From Ananas comosus (lineage: Eukaryota; Streptophyta; Magnoliopsida; Poales; Bromeliaceae), in assembly GCF_001540865.1 (NCBI RefSeq), contig NC_033639.1, positions 8,792,432-8,856,431 on the forward strand: 64,000 bases of DNA, given 5' to 3'. Below are positions 58,985 to 64,000 of this stretch, in pieces. Position 1 is the stretch's first letter, and each line of letters begins with the position of its first letter. Under the pieces are notes generated by a model. It was not told the DNA's origin. It ran no database searches and saw only the letters and a list, made by a program, of their open reading frames with translations. The position numbers and the translations under genes were made by a program.

Positions 58985-59526
58985 GAGTGAGGCTATTATG
59001 CTTCGGGAAGCACGAAGCCTTCCGTGCTTTCAGATTATTTTTCATGTTGCGACTTTCGAATTGTCGATCGGCTCCGTTAAACTTGATCTAGAGCATTTGA
59101 AGTACTTAGTAAACAAATTTTATGATTTTTCGATATCATTTGCCTAGTGATCGAAGGGGCTCAAAATCAATAATTTTAATGGCCGTAGTGAGCCGTTTGC
59201 AAGTTTAACGGTGTAGAAATATTCAAATCACGTGAAATTTTGATAGAAAATTCTTTATACTATATAAAACAAGATCAATATCTTTGATTTAAAATTTTAA
59301 TGTCATATTATCACGTTTTGTAAGATTTTTATTTTCAGCCATTGATTTTGAGCCTATTAGTTTACTAGGTAAATAATATCGAAAAATTACAAAATTTATT
59401 TTCTAGATACTTCAAGTACTCTAGATCAAGTTTAATAGAGCCGATCGACGATTCGAAAGTCGCAATATGAAAACAACCTGAAAACACCGGAGACTCCGTG
59501 CTTCCAGAAGTATAGTAACCTCACTC
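58985..59526. mobile_element. Palindromic MITE family B copy 3 (542 bp)
   Basis: The ends GAGTGAGGCTATTATGCTTC and GAAGTATAGTAACCTCACTC are inverted repeats. GGAAGCACGAAGCCTTCCGTGCTTTC at the left is the family hairpin. The interior central arm is inverted relative to copies 1 and 2 in part ('aatttttaatggccgtagtgagccgtttgcaag'). The target duplication is imperfect (AAATTT words on both sides). Confidence 0.85.
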
Positions 59527-59995
59527 GAAATTTTGGTGCTTTTGATGGTGGGTGTAAGCTTATCATCCATGTGATAGTGGGTGGTGGGGCCTTATACTTA
59601 AAAGAAGAGGTTAAAAGCCTATTTTGTTTAGACCTATAATAATAATAATAATAATAATAATAAAGTAGTATCTTTGTTTCATCTATCTCACGAGTTTTTA
59701 TTTATAATTTTCAAGTTATTTTCCGTAATAAACTTGTGACTCTTTTAACAATTGTTTGGGCGAAGTTTAATTTCGTTCTCAAAAAAGCTTATTAATTTAT
59801 ATGAGAATTATCTACTCATGTTTATCGTTTCTGCAACAATTAAATTTTAACACATGGCAAATTTTGTCCAGCAGAAAAAAAATTTAAAACTAATGGAGGA
59901 ATGGATGCAAAAATACTATAATGACATAAAAATTAATTATAGTGTAATCAAGCCAATTTTTAATATAATATTACTTCGCTCAGCTCAGTCGCGAG
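59527..59995. other. Spacer between two mobile elements
   Basis: An (AAT)n tract lies at about 59637-59663. The remainder is AT-rich with no supported feature. Confidence 0.5.
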
Positions 59996-59996
59996 T

Positions 59997-60319
59997 AGGG
60001 ATGTCAATGTATACAGATACCCATCTGAACCCAAATCCAAACAGAGCGGATTTATTCATTACTAAACAACTATAGTTTCGAATTTCAGTATAGCAATGCA
60101 AACCCTGTGGATTTAGATTTTGATATGGGCATAGATTTTATCTATAACCGATTCGAACCTCAACCCGAATTGGTTTTGTATTATATATATATATATAGAG
60201 TGCGGCTAGAATGCTTATGGAAGCACGGAGGGCTCCGTGCTTTCATTTTGTTTTCGATGTTCGGATTTTCGAATCGACGATCGGCTCCGTTAGATCAAAG
60301 TTATTGATCAAAGTTATTG

Positions 60320-60350
<31 letters not shown>

Positions 60351-60576
60351 TTTGTATATTAAAAGTTTAGATTTGGTGTAATATGCTTTGTAAATGGTAA
60401 ATAAAAATAATTATTTTCAGGTCTTTAGGTTCAGGTTCAAATTTTAAATTTTTGGTCGGATTCGAATTTGAATATGAATTTTAAAATGCATCGAATTCCG
60501 ATTTCAAATTTAATAGTCAAATTTAAATTTAAATTTTTTAAAAATCCACTCAGAATCCGATGCATTTGACATCCCT
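59997..60576. mobile_element. Inverted-repeat element family D copy 2, with a nested insertion
   Basis: The left end AGGGATGTCAATG is inverted at the right as GCATTTGACATCCCT. The interior has 'gattcgaacctcaacccgaattgg' and 'ggtcggattcgaatttgaatatg', as in copy 1. It is interrupted by a (TA)n-flanked, truncated family B element at 60198-60320. Confidence 0.7.
60198..60320. mobile_element. Truncated family B MITE nested in family D copy 2
   Basis: It begins GAGTGCGGCTAGAATGCTTATGG and keeps the perfect left hairpin word and 'gaatcgacgatcggctccgttaga'. It then jumps to 'tcaaagttattga', repeated twice, and stops at a (TA)n tract. The right terminus is missing, so it has been internally and terminally deleted. 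Confidence 0.75.
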
Positions 60577-60833
60577 GGGAATGGACGGAGGGGATGGAAT
60601 GATGGGGAAATGAGAATTGAATAAGAGATTCTTTCACATTGTGGCTTAGAAGGACGAGGTGTTCATTTTGGCAACCACATACTTTTTAATTTTATTTTAG
60701 TTCCAAGTTTTAATTGGCACCATTAAAAAAAATTAAAGTATACATGAGGGACAGTGATGGGGGTTAAAATATTCAATTATTATTACAATTATTATTATTA
60801 TTATTATTAGTACTATGATAATCTATACCTTAA

Positions 60834-61676
60834 GGCTGCGTTTGGTTCGGGTATAAGTAAGAACTGCTAGTTCTAGGGATAGGTACAAGTTCAGGTATAA
60901 GCAGGAACTAAACCAATTTTGCGTTTGGATGAAAATTGGGTTGTTCCTAGGAATAAGATAAATAGTATTTGGATGATTAGATTGGAACAAGAGGAATAAA
61001 TGTTATAATTTGAAATTAAAATTATATTATGTAATTAATTAACATAAAAATATTACTTAAAAATAAATAAAAAATTAATTATTAATAATTAATTATAAAT
61101 AATAATTAATAATAATAATTAATTATAAATAATAAATTATTAATAACGATTATCTAATTAATAATAATAATTATTATTATTAATTATTAATAAATAATAA
61201 TAATTATTAATTATTCTTATTAATTAATTATAAATAATAAATTATTAATAATATTGATTATCTAATTATTAATAATAATTAATATTAATATTTATTAATA
61301 AATAATAATAATTATTATTAATAATTAATTATAAATAATAAATTAATAATAATTATTATCTAATTATTAATAAGTAATTATAAATAATAAATTATTTAAT
61401 TATTTAATTATTAAAATAATAAATAATAATTTAAATATATTAATTAGATTAATTAATAATTTACTGCCATTAAAATTAAATTTAGATTTTAATTAATCTT
61501 GTTCTCATCAAGGAACAAGCTTGTTCTAGAAAACGGGTGGAACAGCAGTTCCTACCTTATTCCAGCTAGTTCCAGATTCCCGGAAACTACTGTTCCCGGG
61601 AGCCAAACATAGCGTTTGGGAACAAAGGGGGGAACAAGGGCTTATTCCCCCCCTTGTTCCCCAACCAAACGCTACC
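60834..61676. mobile_element. Tourist-like (PIF/Harbinger-type) element, family C copy 2
   Basis: The left end GGCTGCGTTTGGTT and the right end AACCAAACGCTACC are inverted repeats flanked by TAA at 60831-60833 and 61677-61679. The first 170 bases align with 159-330. The centre (about 61020-61440) is a long array of taataattat words. No transposase frame is visible. Confidence 0.8.
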
Positions 61677-61739
61677 TAACATTATTTCCTCTAATCTTAC
61701 CACGTAGCAGCCTATCTTTCACCCTCACTTGCCTCTCTT

Positions 61740-62362
61740 TTGAACCAAATGGCTAAGTGGTCTCTTCGGCTTTCCTTCCCTGTAACGTCTACCTCTTCGG
61801 CTTCCCGTTTTATTAATTGTTTTCATAACGTATGTCTCTTCGACTTCCCATCTCATAATTCCTTCTTTGTAACGTCGCTATTTCGACTTCCCTCTCATTA
61901 GTTTCTATTTTCTAAGAATCGTTGCCCGAGAAGCCTATGGGCACGGCAAATGGCGTTCTCGACAACGACCTCGCCTACCACGTCCGCTCCCCTCAAGCCC
62001 GCAAGCACACTGCCCTCGCTCTCACCGTCAACGTCGAGTGACTCGAACTCTAACCCTAGCCTCGAACCTTTCTCCCTCGATGTCGACCACTTATATCTGT
62101 AATGTATAGGACTTGCCGAAAAAGGGTTGAAGGCGCTATGATATTTCACGAAAGCATCGATTTTTAATAGAGAATGCCCTAAATGAGGATACAAAGGGGT
62201 CCAATTTCTATGTAACATATTTTTTTCTCCAATAATTTTTTTTATTTTCATTATTTTTTATTAAATTATAATTTTATTCTAAAAGTTTTAAAGTATTTTT
62301 TATATTATTAAATTTAATCAAATATGATTATATCCGCCGCATCGCGCGGATTCCTACACTAG
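61740..62362. mobile_element. Helitron-like element, 3' end clear, 5' end approximate
   Basis: The 3' end shows TCCGC-loop-GCGGA (62334-62351) about eight bases before CTAG (62359-62362), followed by T, the usual layout of Helitron termini. Upstream at about 61770-61900 three diverged ~58-bp units repeat 'tctcttcggctttcc...gtaacgt'. At 61920-62060 a GC-rich piece, read on the minus strand, has an open frame (RADVVGEVVVENAICRAHRLLG) that may be a captured gene fragment. I could not identify the 5' TC end, so the start is a guess. Confidence 0.5.
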
Positions 62363-63679
62363 TGAAACAAGAAGTAACCCTCGCAACCAAGCTATGAATC
62401 AGAAAAGTAAAATAAATAAATAAATAAATAAATAAATGAGAAATAGAGTAATAAGATTGAGAAAATTCACTAAATCTATATGCTGAAGATGTTATAGCTG
62501 AGTTATTTTACATTTAATGCTTATTTTAGTTATATTTTTCCTCCAAAAATTAAAAACTTATTTGAGTCTTATTGTCAATTAATAACAAAATGGATCACTC
62601 ACTTCAAAATAAAAAGTTTCTTACCTTCCTCTTTTTTTGTTTATGTAAATCTTTTTTTTAATAGAGAGATTTGGGAGCTTATAAGAACAAAAGCAGTAGA
62701 ACTTGAGTATGATTAAGAAGATCTAGCAAACTTTTGTGAGTAACATTAAAACTAAATTTACGGATAAATGCTAGAAAGTTTAAAAAATTATAGATGAATA
62801 AGTTTTTTCCAAATTATATTTTTCTACAACAAAATCAAAGACTTTAAACTTTAATTTAGAGCTTCTTCTTTTGAATCTCAAAATCAAGTTCCATGATCTT
62901 CACACTATAAAAGAAACCTAATATTTTTGTTCGAGGCAACTACAAACTACAATAAAGAGTGGCCCTAGATAAAGGCTATTGTACTACACATTTTGAACTG
63001 AGGATCACATCTATTTTGAAGCCTTGAATTTTTTTTTTTATTTATATACACATGCAGAATTTTCAACACCTGACCTTCTAAATAGTGTATCGCATGTAAC
63101 AAAGCATATTAATAACCAGTGGTTGTTGAAGCATTTGAAAATGTTTCCGCACTCACATTTGATGGTAACATAGAAAAGACAAATGCTCATCAAAGTAACA
63201 CTCCAAACTCACATATTCTAGAAAATAAATCAAATCATCTACCAAAAAGGAGAACAGGATCTAATAAAACCATGGTTTATTCAATACTTTTGTCCTCAAA
63301 ATCTTATAGATAAAGATACTCCACTAACCTTTTTTTTTTTTTTTTTTCCTCCCCACCAAAAGTTCAAAAAAATTAGGCATGGTAGCCAATAATAAGATCA
63401 AGCACTTTAATTGGATTTGATGAGATACTTGGTGCCTCAATGGGGAGTGAAGAGGCATTTGTGTTACTTAGCAAAACTTATTGTCCACACATATTTTTAT
63501 CATGCTCTTTGAGCTATAATTAAGAGCATAAAGTGCTTTTCTACTTTTATTTTTACAAAAAATGGGAATTGATTTGAGCATAAGGTAGAAGCTTAAGCTT
63601 ATAAAATAAGAGGAAAAAATTAGTACATTCAATTTAAAGCATCCACTTTGCATAAAAACAGGTATACAAATAATATAAC
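62363..63679. other. AT-rich spacer, no gene seen
   Basis: (AAAT)n at 62412-62437. Short open frames such as 63119-63313 resemble no family and have no codon bias. Nothing else is supported. Confidence 0.45.
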
Positions 63680-63842
63680 TTTTTTTTTTTTTTGAGAGAG
63701 ATAGGTAGCACGCTACCTGCTTCTGCTTCGTTTATTTCATTTAGAAATAAACTTAGCTAAAAATATGAATCAACTAAGATTCAAACTTGGGTCTCGGGTA
63801 CCAACCACCAAGTCCTTTGCCACTTGCTCTATGGACGGTCAG
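63680..63842 (-). mobile_element. tRNA-derived SINE, copy 2 (minus strand)
   Basis: On the minus strand it starts CTGACCGTCCATAGAGCAAG, with A box and B box words like copy 1, and ends in an A run (T run 63680-63693 on the plus strand). The perfect 15-bp duplication TACAAATAATATAAC lies at 63665-63679 and 63843-63857. Compared with 25918-26072 it differs by about a dozen substitutions and a small insertion. Confidence 0.92.
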
Positions 63843-64000
63843 TACAAATAATATAACATTATTTAATATAAAATTATAAAACTATTCTTGATTAAACATT
63901 TTACATTCTTACATGACTCACTAAGATTAGCTACTACTGCTTTAAAAACAAACAACAAACGACTTTTAAGTCCTGTTTAGAAACAAAAAAAAATCTGAGA

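Noticed and set aside
1..64000. CRISPR array, bacterial operon or phage content
   Set aside because: Spliced plant genes, monocot composition and absence of any spacer-repeat pattern rule these out.

Overview
The window looks like nuclear DNA of a monocot. Seven spliced or intronless plant genes lie in long AT-rich, transposon-filled spacers. Their first exons are very GC-rich, with runs of Ala, Gly, Pro and Ser codons, while introns and spacers are AT-rich; that contrast is typical of monocots. There are many long (TA)n and (GA)n tracts. Single n characters at 24730 and 36772 sit beside such tracts, as in a draft assembly. I cannot fix the species; a pineapple-like commelinid is only a guess.

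Genes in order: an SMXL/D53-like Clp-ATPase-related repressor (+, 1002-4185), its N-terminal third split by apparent frameshifts; mitochondrial ATP synthase epsilon subunit (+, 7000-8909, two exons); a plant cluster-II-like diacylglycerol kinase (+, 10238-15924, twelve exons, one intron with a GC donor); a GLUTAMINE DUMPER-type membrane protein (+, 26646-27071, intronless); a PTI1-like/At3g15890-like cytoplasmic receptor-like kinase (+, 33273-36318, five exons); plastid 3-phosphoglycerate dehydrogenase (-, 38059-42963, five exons); and an F-box/kelch protein (+, 55368-56503) whose last codons are reached only after a frameshift in a C run. No operon logic applies. The genes are independent and serve hormone or vascular repression, respiration, lipid signalling, amino-acid export, kinase signalling, serine synthesis and ubiquitin ligation.

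The spacers hold a layered set of small mobile elements. Family A is a 230-bp MITE with 9-bp target duplications. Family B is a ~540-bp, nearly fully palindromic MITE, also with a 9-bp duplication in one copy. There is a non-autonomous Mutator-type element with GC-rich cargo and a perfect 9-bp duplication (43430-44066). Two copies of a Tourist-like element sit near the two ends of the window. Two copies of a tRNA-derived SINE have clear target duplications. Also present are a Helitron-like 3' end, a degenerate LTR element with an initiator-tRNA-Met type primer site, several other inverted-repeat elements, and a short plastid 16S rRNA fragment present twice in inverted orientation (58130-58545).

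No convincing new protein-coding system was found. The most unusual material is the set of palindromic MITE families with hairpins inside their terminal repeats, the inverted plastid 16S pieces, the GC-AG intron, and the GA/CT tracts that sit just upstream of the start codon in six of the seven genes.
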